In this document: piece by piece, positions 19,432 to 27,695 of the stretch
Position numbering within the stretch: position 1 is the first letter of the stretch
Layout of the letters: each line of letters opens with the position of its first letter
Assembly (NCBI GenBank): GCA_022764085.1
Contig: JALERP010000157.1
Coordinates: 1 to 55,026 of the forward strand
DNA from: Prevotella sp.
GTDB lineage: Bacteria > Bacteroidota > Bacteroidia > Bacteroidales > Bacteroidaceae
Direction: 5' to 3'
Length of the DNA: 55,026 nt
Program-made: the position numbers and the translations under genes
The notes under the pieces: model-generated
What the model was told of the DNA's origin: nothing
What the model saw: only the letters and a program-made list of their open reading frames with translations
The model's database searches: none

Positions 19432-19463
19432 CAAAGGTACGAACTTTTTTTCAAACCACCAAA
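19432..19463 (-). promoter_or_regulatory. Promoter of the tRNA-Lys pair
   Basis: On the minus strand TTTG (19463-19460), 20 bases, then TACCTTTG (19439-19432). The -33 box starts an 11-base block TTTGGTGGTTT that recurs exactly in the divergent ABC-F promoter. Confidence 0.75.
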
Positions 19464-19550
19464 TGTTTTCATGACTTTTTTCAAAAAAAGTGAGATTTTT
19501 CCAAGAACACCTTATTATATATATATAAATCGTTAAAAAATGGAGATATT

Positions 19551-19582
19551 TTTGGTGGTTTAAGTAGAAATGACTACCTTTG
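19551..19582 (+). promoter_or_regulatory. Promoter of the ABC-F gene
   Basis: TTTG (19551-19554), 20 bases, then TACCTTTG (19575-19582) followed by CACCC. The -33 region TTTGGTGGTTT and the extended -7 region are shared with the divergent tRNA-Lys promoter. Confidence 0.75.
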
Positions 19583-19611
19583 CACCCCAAAAAAAGAAAG
19601 AGGATAAAAGA

Positions 19612-21567
19612 ATGATATCAGTAGAATCGCTTAAAGTTGAATTCGGTGTGAAACCTCTGTTCAGCGGTGCAAGTTTCGTTATTAACGACCGAGACCGCAT
19701 AGCATTAGTCGGGAAAAACGGCGCCGGAAAATCAACCATGCTGAAAATATTGTGCGGTATGCAAAAACCGACAGAAGGTCAAGTGGCAATCCCTAATGGT
19801 TGCACAGTGGGCTATCTGCCGCAAGTGATGGTATTGCAGGACAACACAACTGTTAAGGAGGAGGCTCAGAAAGCCTTTTCTGACATAAGGAATCTTGCCG
19901 GGAGAATAGACCAGATGAACCTCGAACTGGCAGAGCGCACCGACTATGAAAGTGAAGAGTATGCAGAACTGGTGGAGAGATTCACAGCCGAACACGACAG
20001 GTATATGATGATGGGTGCCGATAACTATGAGGCGGAGATAGAGCGCACATTGACCGGACTGGGATTCAAGCGTGAGGACTTCAACCGTCCCACGAGTGAA
20101 TTTTCAGGAGGATGGCGTATGCGTATCGAACTTGCAAAGATTCTCCTGAGCAAGCCCGACGTGCTTTTGCTCGACGAGCCTACCAACCATCTCGACATCC
20201 AAAGCATACAGTGGCTTGAGCAGTTTCTTGTGCAGTCGGCAAAAGCTGTGGTGCTGGTAAGTCACGACCGCGCATTTATCAATAACATCACCAACCGCAC
20301 ACTTGAAATTTCCTGCGGAAAGGTGATTGACTATCGTGTGAAATATAACGAATACGTTACGTTGCGCAAGGAAAGGCGCGAACAACAACTAAGGGCATAC
20401 GAAAACCAGCAAAAGGAGATAGCCGACCTGAAGGATTTCATCGAACGCTTCAGATACAAGCCCACAAAGGCGGTACAGGTTCAGAGCCGCATAAAGCAAC
20501 TGGAGAAAATTGTGCCAATAGAAGTGGACGAGGTTGATAATTCCGCCATGCACCTGAAGTTCCCTCCATGCCTTCGCAGTGGTGATTTCCCCATTATCTG
20601 TGAGGACGTACGAAAGGACTACGGTAATCATACTGTCTTCAGCAATGTGTCGTTAACCATCAAGCGTGGCGAGAAAGTGGCATTCGTGGGAAGAAACGGC
20701 GAAGGAAAATCAACGTTGGTGAAATGTATAATGAATGAAATTCCATTTAACGGCAGTTTGAAAGTGGGTCATAATGTGCAGATAGGTTATTTTGCACAGA
20801 ATCAAGCTCAAATGCTCGACGAGGATCTCACCGTCTTCGACACCATCGACAGGGTGGCAAAAGGTGATATTCGACTGAAGATTAACGACATACTCGGTGC
20901 GTTTATGTTTGGCGGTGAGGCTTCAGAAAAGAAAGTGAAAGTGTTGAGCGGTGGTGAACGTAGCCGTCTCGCTATGATTCGCCTGCTGCTGTCGCCTGTG
21001 AATTTCCTTATCCTCGACGAGCCGACAAACCATCTTGACATGCCATCGAAAGATGTGCTAAAGGAGGCCATCAATGCCTTCGACGGCACTGCCGTCATAG
21101 TGAGCCACGACCGTGAATTTCTCGACGGGCTGGTGAGCAAGGTGTATGAATTTGCAGACGGCAAGGTTAGGGAACATATCGGAGGCATATACGACTATCT
21201 ATCATCAATTGACGATGCAAGCATTGTTGTGCAGTCAAAATCTATTGAGACTTCCATTGGGAATCCCAAGAAAAACGAGCCGCCAACAACCGACAACCCG
21301 TCCTCTGACAAGGAAAGTTATGAAGAGCGCAAGGAAAGGATGAAAAGAATCTCTCGTGCCGAAAAGGCCGTGAAGGAATCAGAAAGGAAAATTGAAAAGA
21401 TGGAATCCCGACTTAAAGAGCTTGACGATATACTCTGCCAGCCTGAGAACGCATCGGACATGACACTCATCACCGAATACACATCCATCAAAAAAGCACT
21501 TGACGAGGAAGTGGAGAAATGGGAGGAGGAAAGCATAAAACTTGAAGAATTAAGAGTTAAGAATTAA
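19612..21567 (+). CDS. ABC-F family ribosome-associated ATPase
   Basis: This 651-residue protein has two ABC nucleotide-binding domains and no membrane helices. Domain 1 has Walker A GKNGAGKST (34-42), signature SGGWRMRIELAK and Walker B LLLDEPTNHLD. Domain 2 has GRNGEGKSTLV, LSGGERSRLAM and LILDEPTNHLD. Between them lies the long charged linker of ABC-F proteins, and the C-terminal 80 residues are a Glu/Lys-rich coiled coil as in Uup-type members. ABC-F proteins act at the ribosomal E site to rescue or tune translation; some give antibiotic resistance, but nothing here points to that. I use the ATG at 19612, since the frame extension to 19570 overlaps the promoter. The strong tRNA-like promoter fits a translation role. 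Confidence 0.92.
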   Translation: MISVESLKVEFGVKPLFSGASFVINDRDRIALVGKNGAGKSTMLKILCGMQKPTEGQVAIPNGCTVGYLPQVMVLQDNTTVKEEAQKAFSDIRNLAGRIDQMNLELAERTDYESEEYAELVERFTAEHDRYMMMGADNYEAEIERTLTGLGFKREDFNRPTSEFSGGWRMRIELAKILLSKPDVLLLDEPTNHLDIQSIQWLEQFLVQSAKAVVLVSHDRAFINNITNRTLEISCGKVIDYRVKYNEYVTLRKERREQQLRAYENQQKEIADLKDFIERFRYKPTKAVQVQSRIKQLEKIVPIEVDEVDNSAMHLKFPPCLRSGDFPIICEDVRKDYGNHTVFSNVSLTIKRGEKVAFVGRNGEGKSTLVKCIMNEIPFNGSLKVGHNVQIGYFAQNQAQMLDEDLTVFDTIDRVAKGDIRLKINDILGAFMFGGEASEKKVKVLSGGERSRLAMIRLLLSPVNFLILDEPTNHLDMPSKDVLKEAINAFDGTAVIVSHDREFLDGLVSKVYEFADGKVREHIGGIYDYLSSIDDASIVVQSKSIETSIGNPKKNEPPTTDNPSSDKESYEERKERMKRISRAEKAVKESERKIEKMESRLKELDDILCQPENASDMTLITEYTSIKKALDEEVEKWEEESIKLEELRVKN

Positions 21568-21568
21568 G

Positions 21569-21647
21569 AATTGCTGCGCAAACCGAGAGAAGAGCCAAGC
21601 TTGCTTGAGCTATTCCGAGGTGCAGCCAGCAATCGACGAAGTCAATT
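21569..21647 (+). repeat. 79-bp interspersed structured element, copy A
   Basis: This element recurs at 45693 and 46478 in the same orientation. Outer 7-base arms ATTGCTG / CAGCAAT (21570-21576, 21627-21633) enclose a hairpin at 21589-21615: GAAGAGC-CAAG, loop CTTG, CTTG-A-GCTATTC. It is flanked by AATTAAG repeats on both sides and ends 21 bases before the M13 peptidase start codon. Compensatory differences in the other copies support the hairpin. Confidence 0.75.
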
Positions 21648-21668
21648 AAGAATTAAGTCTAAAATATT

Positions 21669-23702
21669 ATGAAGAGAATTATTCCTATTTTCGCCTTTTG
21701 CTCGCTGGCAATGACGGGCATGGCACAGAATGACCTTGGCTCCGGACTTAATACCGGTGACCTTGACAAGAGTGTTCGACCGCAAGATGATTTCTATCAA
21801 TATGCCTGCGGTGGATGGATGCAGTCACACCCTCTTCCTGCAGCCTATTCCAGATATGGAAGTTTTGACAAACTCGGCGAGGACAACGTAAAGAGAATTA
21901 ACGGTATTCTCAATGAACTTAAAACAAATGAATATGCAGAGGGTACTACCGAGCGCAAACTAAGCGACCTGTATAAGTTGGCTACTGACGAGCAGAGACG
22001 TGCAAAAGACGGTGTTTCACCTATAATGCCTATGCTCAACCGCATACAGGCTGCCAAGGACATCAAGTCGCTCATCGCCCTGCAGATGGAGATGACATCC
22101 TATACAAGCAATGAGTTCTATGCCTTATATTTTGGCGCAGACAGGAAGAACTCATCACAAAACATTGCAAATGTTTATCAGGGCGGCTTGATACTACGTC
22201 AGAAGGAGTATTACCTGGACAATGATTCATCTACGGCAGACATTAGGGAAGCATACAAGGCACACATAGTGAATATGTTTAAATTTTTTGGTTTCTCAGA
22301 AGATGCTTCATGTAAGAAAATGCAAAACATAATCCATCTTGAGACCGAGCTGGCAAAGGTGTCAAGGACAAATTCAGAATTGCGCGATCCTGAGTCAAAT
22401 TATCACAAGATGACACTAAAGGAGTTTAACGCCCGTTATCCTCATCTTTATATGGAACAGATTGCCAATGCTGGCGGTGTTGAGAGCAAGTATCTGCAGG
22501 AGGTAGTTGTTGGTCAGCCCGAATTTCTCGATGGGGCCGACAAACTTATGGCAACACTCAAGACAGAAGAGTTGCGCGACTATATGCAGTGGCGTCAGAT
22601 TCTGTCGGCAGTGGGGTATCTCAATGAGGATGCCATAGCTGCAAACTTCGAGTTCTTCGGCAAGAAGATGTCTGGACGCAAGGAGGACCATCCTTTGTGG
22701 AAGCGGGCCACCTCTCAAGTGGAAAGCCAGATGGGAGAAGCTCTCGGCAAGATTTATACCGACAAGTATTTCCCCGAGTCATCAAAGACAAGAATGGTGC
22801 AGCTCGTCAAGAATCTGCAGATATCACTTGGCGAACGCATACAGGCACAGACATGGATGAGTGAGGAGACAAAGAAAAACGCCATGGACAAGCTGAACTC
22901 CTTCTATGTGAAGATTGGCTATCCCGACAAGTGGACAGATATGTCAAAGCTTGTTATTGATACAAAAAAATCTTACTATGAAAACATAATTGAATGTAAA
23001 AAGTTTTGGAATGCTTACGAAATTAGCAAAAAGGCAGGTAAACCAGTAGATAAGGACGAGTGGCACATGACTCCACAGACAGTGAATGCCTACTATAATC
23101 CCACCACCAATGAAATATGCTTCCCTGCAGGCATCCTTCAGCCCCCATTTTTCGACGCCACGGCTGATGACGCCTTTAACTATGGCGCTATTGGAGTAGT
23201 CATAGGACATGAGATGACCCATGGTTTCGACGACTCAGGCCGTCATTACGACAAGGACGGCAATATGAACGAATGGTGGACAAAAGAAGATGCCGCCAAC
23301 TTCACCAAACGCGCCGACGTATGCGTGAACTTTTTCTCAAATATCAAGGTGCTCCCTGACCTCAATGCCAACGGAAAGTTCACTTTGGGCGAGAATCTCG
23401 CCGACCATGGTGGATTGATGGTGTCATTCAACGCATTCAAAAACGCCACAAAGTCATCTCCTTGTGGCAACAAGGACGGCCTTACGGCCGAGCAGCGCTT
23501 CTTCCTTGCATATTCGGGAGTGTGGGCAGGCAACATCACAGAAGCTGAAATCCGCAACCGCACAAAGAGCGACCCCCACTCTCTCGGACGTTGGCGCGTG
23601 AACGGCACACTGCCCCATATCGATGCATGGTATGAGGCTTTCGACGTTAAGGAGGGAGACCCGCTTTTCGTACCCAAGGCCGAGCGTCTTGACCTTTGGT
23701 AA
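21669..23702 (+). CDS. M13-family zinc metallopeptidase (PepO/neprilysin type), exported
   Basis: This 677-residue protein has a signal peptide (MKRIIPIFAFCSLAMTGMAQ), the M13 N-terminal domain beginning VRPQDDFYQYACGGWM, and the catalytic domain. The zinc site is complete: H514-EMT-H518 in IGHEMTHGFDDSG and third ligand E575 in GENLADHGG. The substrate-binding NAYY motif precedes it (TVNAYYNPTTNEI), and the C-terminus ends in ERLDLW, where family members usually have a CxxW. It should cleave peptides in the periplasm or on the cell surface. The 79-bp element lies in its leader; a strong terminator follows. No convincing promoter of its own was seen, so read-through from the ABC-F gene is possible. 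Confidence 0.93.
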   Translation: MKRIIPIFAFCSLAMTGMAQNDLGSGLNTGDLDKSVRPQDDFYQYACGGWMQSHPLPAAYSRYGSFDKLGEDNVKRINGILNELKTNEYAEGTTERKLSDLYKLATDEQRRAKDGVSPIMPMLNRIQAAKDIKSLIALQMEMTSYTSNEFYALYFGADRKNSSQNIANVYQGGLILRQKEYYLDNDSSTADIREAYKAHIVNMFKFFGFSEDASCKKMQNIIHLETELAKVSRTNSELRDPESNYHKMTLKEFNARYPHLYMEQIANAGGVESKYLQEVVVGQPEFLDGADKLMATLKTEELRDYMQWRQILSAVGYLNEDAIAANFEFFGKKMSGRKEDHPLWKRATSQVESQMGEALGKIYTDKYFPESSKTRMVQLVKNLQISLGERIQAQTWMSEETKKNAMDKLNSFYVKIGYPDKWTDMSKLVIDTKKSYYENIIECKKFWNAYEISKKAGKPVDKDEWHMTPQTVNAYYNPTTNEICFPAGILQPPFFDATADDAFNYGAIGVVIGHEMTHGFDDSGRHYDKDGNMNEWWTKEDAANFTKRADVCVNFFSNIKVLPDLNANGKFTLGENLADHGGLMVSFNAFKNATKSSPCGNKDGLTAEQRFFLAYSGVWAGNITEAEIRNRTKSDPHSLGRWRVNGTLPHIDAWYEAFDVKEGDPLFVPKAERLDLW

Positions 23703-23722
23703 TCATCAGGGAAACACCAAAT

Positions 23723-23770
23723 AAAGTGCCTTTTTTGTCAACATAGTATGGCAAAAGGCACTTTTTTTTT
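23723..23770 (+). terminator. Rho-independent terminator after the M13 peptidase gene
   Basis: AAAGTGCCTTTTTTG pairs with CAAAAGGCACTTT, followed by a run of T. It separates the peptidase from the zinc-ribbon/kinase operon. Confidence 0.85.
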
Positions 23771-23798
23771 ATAAATTTGATAATTCTTTCTAAAAAAT

Positions 23799-23829
23799 TT
23801 TGTCGTTTTGATAATAATTATTACCTTTG
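23799..23829 (+). promoter_or_regulatory. Promoter of the zinc-ribbon/kinase/AAA/FHA/PP2C operon
   Basis: TTTG (23799-23802), 19 bases, then TACCTTTG (23822-23829) form a consensus Bacteroidota promoter with a leader of about 26 bases before the ATG at 23862. No other consensus promoter was seen up to at least the PP2C gene, so this one probably drives all five genes. Confidence 0.75.
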
Positions 23830-23861
23830 TGGCATAAATTTTACAAAGGCTTATAGTCAAG

Positions 23862-24740
23862 ATGAAGGAAGACCAAACAATAAACAAACAAGAGGTACAG
23901 AAAAAACAAGAGAATCTGTATCTTCAGAAAGAAAATACAACATACTCCCAGTCCCAGGGATTGGGCATCGACAGCATTGCCCAATCCGCTCCGTCAGCGA
24001 CACAGTCACTTTCTGTATGTCCCGTTTGCGGCTCGACACTCCCCGAAGGAGCCGACTATTGTGAAAACTGCAGGAAATACGTAAAGAATGACGTGTGCTC
24101 ATTTTGCGGGGCTGCATATGGCGGCGACGGAGCCTACTGTCCTGAATGCGGCAGTCCGCGAGGTGGAATTGTATGTCCAGAATGTCACACTCTCAACGAG
24201 TTTGCATTCTGCAAGAAGTGCGGATTTCCACTCACGATGGATGCAAAGGAGCAATTTGAATTTCTTCACCACACTCCAGAATATAAGAAGCTTCAGCAAC
24301 TAACCAACGAGTTGTCGAGGCTTGAGAATATAGTACCTTTCAGCAATGACGCAGATCAGGAACGCTGCAAGGAAAACGAGATTCTAAGGACAAAGGTATT
24401 ACGAATGCTTGCAGAAGACCGTGGAGAACAGGTACCAGTGGTTAGACCTCTGAAAACAGAGAGAATGACCGAGTCCCAACTTGAGACCAAAAAGATGGAT
24501 TTGGCAAGGATGATTACTGAGTGCCTCGGTGAAATGTCAACCGCCCCACAGCCATCTCCCGTTAAGGCGCGCAACTATGCAATGGCTATGAAACCGTCGG
24601 GAGTGAGGCTTGCCTGGGTGTGCAACTACAAGCATGCAATGCACAGCGGTCCCTGTGGATGCGCCAAACCTCACATGGGAGGACGTTGGGTAATACTCGG
24701 ACATACCCCAACTGGAAATAATACAATAACTAAAGATTGA
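23862..24740 (+). CDS. Triple zinc-ribbon protein with C-terminal Cys/His cluster
   Basis: This 292-residue soluble protein is the first gene of the putative signalling operon. Residues 1-50 are polar and probably disordered. Three CxxC...CxxC zinc ribbons follow: C53/C56 with C67/C70, C79/C82 with C93/C96, and C105/C108 with C117/C120. A charged helical region (about 128-225) comes next. The last 45 residues hold an unusual cluster, C254, H258, H261, C265, C267 and H271, followed by GGRW. I know no family with this ending; it may bind another metal or be the part recognised by a partner. The ribbons suggest an adaptor. The gene ends 8 bases before the kinase start. Confidence 0.8.
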   Translation: MKEDQTINKQEVQKKQENLYLQKENTTYSQSQGLGIDSIAQSAPSATQSLSVCPVCGSTLPEGADYCENCRKYVKNDVCSFCGAAYGGDGAYCPECGSPRGGIVCPECHTLNEFAFCKKCGFPLTMDAKEQFEFLHHTPEYKKLQQLTNELSRLENIVPFSNDADQERCKENEILRTKVLRMLAEDRGEQVPVVRPLKTERMTESQLETKKMDLARMITECLGEMSTAPQPSPVKARNYAMAMKPSGVRLAWVCNYKHAMHSGPCGCAKPHMGGRWVILGHTPTGNNTITKD

Positions 24741-24748
24741 CATCCGTT

Positions 24749-27676
24749 ATGGACACTCTAGAAAAAACACTTAGAGCCGACAGTGCCATTACACCTGGCA
24801 ATTCGCAGATAACTTCCACGGCCATGCCAAACGACACCACGCTAAGGCCCAAGGTGGATTTACTCGGAACGGCGCATCCGACCAATTCTATGCAGGGACA
24901 GCAGGGCACAGACAAGGCTACCGCTAATGATTATTTCTATATCAGGGGAGAATACTATTCAAAACTCGAGACACTGAGCGACAATTCTGGTGAGGCACAG
25001 GTTTTCCTTGTTGAAAAAGACGGGGCAAAACAGGTACTGAAGGTGTATTATCCAAAATTCAAGGTAAAGAAAAGGCTTATGAAGTTGGTGTCAACCATCA
25101 ATTTCGAGATGATTGTCAGGATATTCGACTTCGGAAAGCTATACGTAGATGGTGTTCATCGCGATTATGAGCTTATGGAATACCTTGAAGGAGGCACTCT
25201 CGACAAGTTCAACATCAACGGCGATTTAGATGCTTTCAGACGCATAGCTCTACAGGCTGCTGCGTCACTCGAATACTGCCACAACCTCAGGATTATCCAC
25301 AAGGACATCAAGCCAAGTAATTTCTTCTTCCGCGACAGCGAGCACACACAACTTGTGCTTGGCGACTTCGGCATATCTTCGCTAATAGACGACAACCAGG
25401 CTGTCCACCGCACTACCCAGGCTCGCACCCCGGTATATGCCTCTCCTGAAATGTACTCGGACGTAATCGACGGCGTTGTGGAACTAACCCCTGCCACCGA
25501 CTACTATTCCCTTGGCATCACGCTTCTTGCGCTGTGGCTTGGACACAGCCCGTTCACCAACAGCGAGCGCACCATAATGAAATGCAAGAATGAGGGCAGG
25601 CTGCCCAAGGTTGAAAACCTGCCCGACAGGGTAAGGATTATAATCAAGGGCCTCACTGCCGTGAACATCCAGACGCGTTGGAAATACAGTGAAGTGGAAC
25701 GTTGGTTCATGGGAGAAAGCCCAAGGATTGACGAAAGTTCACCCTTCCTCAAATACAAGGCATTTGTGGTTGACCCCGAACGTAACCTCGTGGCACAAAA
25801 CGCAGCAGAGCTTGTACCTATGCTGCTTAACAATGAACGCATTGCCCGCGGTTACCTTTACGGCGGACGTCTTGCCAACTGGTTTGAACAGTGCGGCAAC
25901 GAAAAGGTTAGCATCGTGCTGAAGGATATCGTAAAGAACCGTTATCCTGCCGACCCTCAGGCAGGACTTATCGCAGCCATATACGCAATGGAACCCACCT
26001 GGCTCTACCGCGATGTCAACAACAAGGAATGTATCGACCTACACTCTATTGCGTTGTCGATGATAACCAACATGACCGAATATATGGTTGTTCTGCGCAA
26101 CCCCAACGACCGCCTGTGGATTTATCTTGAAAGTCGCACAGACTTTGACGTGGAGCGCATGAGAAGATATTTCTCGCAGAATGAAAACACAAAGCAAGCA
26201 ATGGCGTTGGCTGTGATGCGCACCGTATATGAGATAGACAAGGCCATGCCCTTCCTCGTGAAATACAAAACAAAGACACTCAAAGACATTGTGAACTGCT
26301 TTGGCAACGAACAGCTCTCCGAGGACGACTGGAGAAGCCTTACCGACGGAAGACTGCTCTCGTGGATGTACAACCACGAGGACCGCATGGCATGCGAGGC
26401 ACTGCGAATACTAACCGAAGGTAAGGATTTCTCGAGGCATCTGGCTTTCAAGGTTCTTTATAATATCGACCGTACGGCATCATACGACCTCAAGGATGCT
26501 GACACTCCCAAGAAAGTGGGCGAGATGCTCGTTGACAAACTGGTAAAATGGCAGTCGCTCAGCGATGCCGAATTCACTGAGTGTATGTCGGAGTTTACAG
26601 AACCCGACGGGCGCTTCATGTATTTTGCGCAGATGCACGGCTGGGTGACAGAAATGGTTGAAGCCCAAAAATGTTTCGATCTCAACTCTGAAGAGAACCG
26701 CCAGCGTCTCGGCGTATATGACCTGCGCATCGCCGCCTACCGTTTCTGCCGTATTCTCGGTGCTGTGCCTACGTATATACTTCCATCGGGTAAGGTGCTC
26801 AATAATGGTCTTCGCATCGACTCCAAATACACTGCTGAGGTGCGCAACGAAGTGCGCCAGGGAGTACTGCCCCAATGGCTTGCGTCATTCTACCATGAGA
26901 ATCCCGAAGAGGACTTCTCTGAGGAGTTCAGTTATGAAAGAAGACTTGAAGACTGGCTTAACGCAGTGGGCAACTATGACCCTCAGTATGTATTCTACCG
27001 TCGTTTTATTCAGGCAAAGAACGACACCAAACAAAGATACGACCAAGTGAGGAAGAAATTCATGCAGTCACAAATCAAGCGCAACTCATGGCGTATTATC
27101 TATTTCGGACTTTGCTTATTATGGATGATAGCCGTTTTGATTATGGGATTTGACAAGAGAGACGAGATGCTCATCAACGGTATGCTCACTGTGTGCGGTC
27201 CCGTAGGTGGTGTCACCGCCCTCATCTGCTGCACCAAGGCCTTCTTCCGTGGCTATGGGTTCATGTTATGTGCCCTTTGGGGACTTTTCGGATTTCTCAC
27301 GTCACTTATCCCCCTTTGGACACTGCGCTACGTAGATGCCAATATGCCGTCGATGTTCAGTGCCACAGTAATTGTCTTCACCTTATTATATATGGTGATG
27401 TGTCACTTCTCTGAAAACCGCTCTGACAAGACCCTCGACAGGGAGTTTATCAACGAGGTAATTGACGACGATGTCAAGTCGTTGCTACTCGAACCTCTCT
27501 ACTATACCTTCAAGACGAAGTCATACAAGTTCAACGGTTCTAAGTTCAGCGTACTTGAAGATATTGAAAACCAGTTTACTACAGTAGCGAGCGAGTCAGT
27601 AATACATTACGTGATGTGGACAATAATGATAGTTGCACTTATAGCAGAGCTGTTAGTATATAACTCAGTGATTTAA
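24749..27676 (+). CDS. Membrane-bound Ser/Thr protein kinase, Hanks type, with large unknown middle region
   Basis: This 975-residue protein has a polar N-terminus (1-60), a kinase domain (about 65-320) and a long C-terminal part. Kinase residues are present: invariant Lys K98 in VLKVYYP, catalytic loop H184-K-D186-IKPSN, D206-F-G208, and the activation-segment end ASPE (231-234). It is likely active. Residues about 330-780 contain no domain I recognise. Four membrane helices lie at about 783-887 and a fifth at 953-975, so the kinase should face the cytoplasm. I use the ATG at 24749; a TTG start at 24737 would overlap the upstream stop. The FHA and PP2C genes downstream supply reader and eraser. 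Confidence 0.88.
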   Translation: MDTLEKTLRADSAITPGNSQITSTAMPNDTTLRPKVDLLGTAHPTNSMQGQQGTDKATANDYFYIRGEYYSKLETLSDNSGEAQVFLVEKDGAKQVLKVYYPKFKVKKRLMKLVSTINFEMIVRIFDFGKLYVDGVHRDYELMEYLEGGTLDKFNINGDLDAFRRIALQAAASLEYCHNLRIIHKDIKPSNFFFRDSEHTQLVLGDFGISSLIDDNQAVHRTTQARTPVYASPEMYSDVIDGVVELTPATDYYSLGITLLALWLGHSPFTNSERTIMKCKNEGRLPKVENLPDRVRIIIKGLTAVNIQTRWKYSEVERWFMGESPRIDESSPFLKYKAFVVDPERNLVAQNAAELVPMLLNNERIARGYLYGGRLANWFEQCGNEKVSIVLKDIVKNRYPADPQAGLIAAIYAMEPTWLYRDVNNKECIDLHSIALSMITNMTEYMVVLRNPNDRLWIYLESRTDFDVERMRRYFSQNENTKQAMALAVMRTVYEIDKAMPFLVKYKTKTLKDIVNCFGNEQLSEDDWRSLTDGRLLSWMYNHEDRMACEALRILTEGKDFSRHLAFKVLYNIDRTASYDLKDADTPKKVGEMLVDKLVKWQSLSDAEFTECMSEFTEPDGRFMYFAQMHGWVTEMVEAQKCFDLNSEENRQRLGVYDLRIAAYRFCRILGAVPTYILPSGKVLNNGLRIDSKYTAEVRNEVRQGVLPQWLASFYHENPEEDFSEEFSYERRLEDWLNAVGNYDPQYVFYRRFIQAKNDTKQRYDQVRKKFMQSQIKRNSWRIIYFGLCLLWMIAVLIMGFDKRDEMLINGMLTVCGPVGGVTALICCTKAFFRGYGFMLCALWGLFGFLTSLIPLWTLRYVDANMPSMFSATVIVFTLLYMVMCHFSENRSDKTLDREFINEVIDDDVKSLLLEPLYYTFKTKSYKFNGSKFSVLEDIENQFTTVASESVIHYVMWTIMIVALIAELLVYNSVI

Positions 27677-27695
27677 CTAATATTTTTAATAAATA

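Noticed and set aside
19612..21567. ABC-F gene as an antibiotic-resistance determinant
   Set aside because: It has the general housekeeping layout with a C-terminal coiled coil and a translation-type promoter. Nothing specific to resistance subfamilies could be seen.
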